Assembly: GCA_005880755.1 (NCBI GenBank)
Contig: VBGV01000076.1
Span: forward strand, 1-6,194
Direction: 5' to 3'
DNA length: 6,194 nucleotides
From: Chloroflexota bacterium
GTDB taxonomy: Bacteria > Chloroflexota > Dormibacteria > Dormibacterales > Dormibacteraceae
Part shown: in pieces, positions 5,725-6,194 of the stretch
Numbering within the stretch: the stretch's first letter is position 1
Layout of the letters: every line of letters begins with the position of its first letter
The notes under the pieces: generated by a model
What the model saw: only the letters and a program-made list of their open reading frames with translations
Told to the model about the DNA's origin: nothing
The model's database searches: none
Made by a program: the position numbers and the translations under genes

Positions 5725-6194
5725 CTAATTCAGCAGGGTCAGCTGCTCCGGTTTGGGCGGCGGTTTGAGGACGACGCGGCGCCGATCCGAGACTCGATGT
5801 TGGGACCGGAGCCGCGCGACGGTCTGCATCGTCTTCTCGCCGAACGACGGCGGGAGGTAGGCCCTGTCGCGGTAGGCCTGCTCATAGCGCGGGAGCAGCT
5901 CAGGCCAGTGGCGCGCAAGGACCGACATAAAGTGTTCGCGAGTGCCGTCTTTCAGGTGCAGCATGCCGGCCCATAGCCCGGTGGCGCCGGCGGCTCGAGC
6001 GGCTTTGACGACGGCTTCGAGCTGCTCCGGCCGGTCCGAGAGCCCGGGCAGGATGGGGGCCATCCCGACGCCGACGTCGATCCCCGCCGCCACCAGCTTT
6101 TCGATGGCGCGCAGCCGCTGGCGGGGGTGCGCCGTGCCAGGTTCCGTCTTGCGCCAGATGTCGTCGTCCAGCGTGGGGATGCTGAAGGTGATGT
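5725..6194 (-). CDS. Rv2578c-family radical SAM protein (SplB-like), C-terminal part
   Basis: The frame is open from the right window edge to TAG at 5725-5727 and gives the last 155 residues; a GTG at 6093 is internal, not the start. The visible sequence opens with ITFSIPTLDDDIWRKTEPGT, then PRQRLRAIEKL, APILPGLSD, a PEQL helix, LHLKDGTREHF and RYEQAYRDRAYLP. These are the characteristic C-terminal blocks of the actinobacterial Rv2578c group, relatives of spore photoproduct lyase (SplB). Radical SAM enzymes of this type bind a 4Fe-4S cluster and S-adenosylmethionine in the cytoplasm. The CxxxCxxC cluster motif would lie upstream, outside the window, so activity cannot be judged. The reaction of this subgroup is not established. 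It is the first visible gene of a leftward operon, with the 98-aa gene starting 10 nt after its stop. Confidence 0.9.
   Translation of the reverse strand, partial: ITFSIPTLDDDIWRKTEPGTAHPRQRLRAIEKLVAAGIDVGVGMAPILPGLSDRPEQLEAVVKAARAAGATGLWAGMLHLKDGTREHFMSVLARHWPELLPRYEQAYRDRAYLPPSFGEKTMQTVARLRSQHRVSDRRRVVLKPPPKPEQLTLLN

Noticed and set aside
6091..6093. GTG at 6093 as the start of a complete 122-aa gene
   Set aside because: The conserved Rv2578c-family sequence continues in frame upstream to the window edge, so this GTG is an internal Val codon and the gene is simply cut by the window.
5418..6194. Radical SAM gene followed by a small gene as a possible RiPP peptide-modification cluster
   Set aside because: The radical SAM sequence matches the Rv2578c/SplB-like group rather than a SPASM peptide maturase, and the 98-aa product has no leader/core layout or repeated modifiable residues. 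No transporter or protease is nearby.

Overview
This is a gene-dense, high-GC bacterial window with alternative start codons, few clear Shine-Dalgarno sequences and almost no intergenic space. The gene content (a Pro-rich Ser/Thr kinase, a CHASE2 adenylate cyclase, an Rv2578c-type radical SAM protein, a DUF72 protein) suggests an actinobacterial or Chloroflexota/Dormibacterota-like soil lineage. This is inferred from style and gene content only; there is no rRNA or other taxonomic marker in the window.

Layout from left to right. The end of a probable short-chain dehydrogenase (+, 1-203) meets a DUF72/YecE-like TIM-barrel protein (-, 200-1102) tail to tail, and the two stop codons share one CTAG. 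The DUF72 gene starts head to head with a CHASE2-class III adenylate cyclase (+, 1110-3296), with only 7 bp between the two start codons. The cyclase converges on a membrane-anchored Ser/Thr protein kinase (-, 3300-4592), with 3 bp between the stops, again at CTAG sequences. A 112-bp divergent control region (4593-4704) separates the kinase from a small Tic20/DUF4870-like membrane protein (+, 4705-5118), which has a strong ribosome binding site and a textbook intrinsic terminator (5134-5162). The right end is a leftward operon: an Rv2578c-family radical SAM protein (cut by the window edge, 5725-6194), an unrecognised 98-aa protein (5418-5714) and a 93-aa coiled-coil protein (5165-5446) whose start overlaps the preceding gene.

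Functionally, the middle of the window is a small membrane-signalling neighbourhood. It holds a one-component receptor predicted to make cAMP in response to an extracytoplasmic signal, a kinase held at the membrane by its extreme C-terminus with no external sensor, and a small polytopic membrane protein with a Pro-rich N-terminus like that of the kinase. A functional link between them is plausible from adjacency but is not shown by the sequence. I found no tRNA, rRNA, CRISPR array, insertion sequence or phage gene, and no clear case for a wholly new system. The best novelty candidates are the two small genes behind the radical SAM gene, the sensorless tail-anchored kinase and the overlapping gene junctions.
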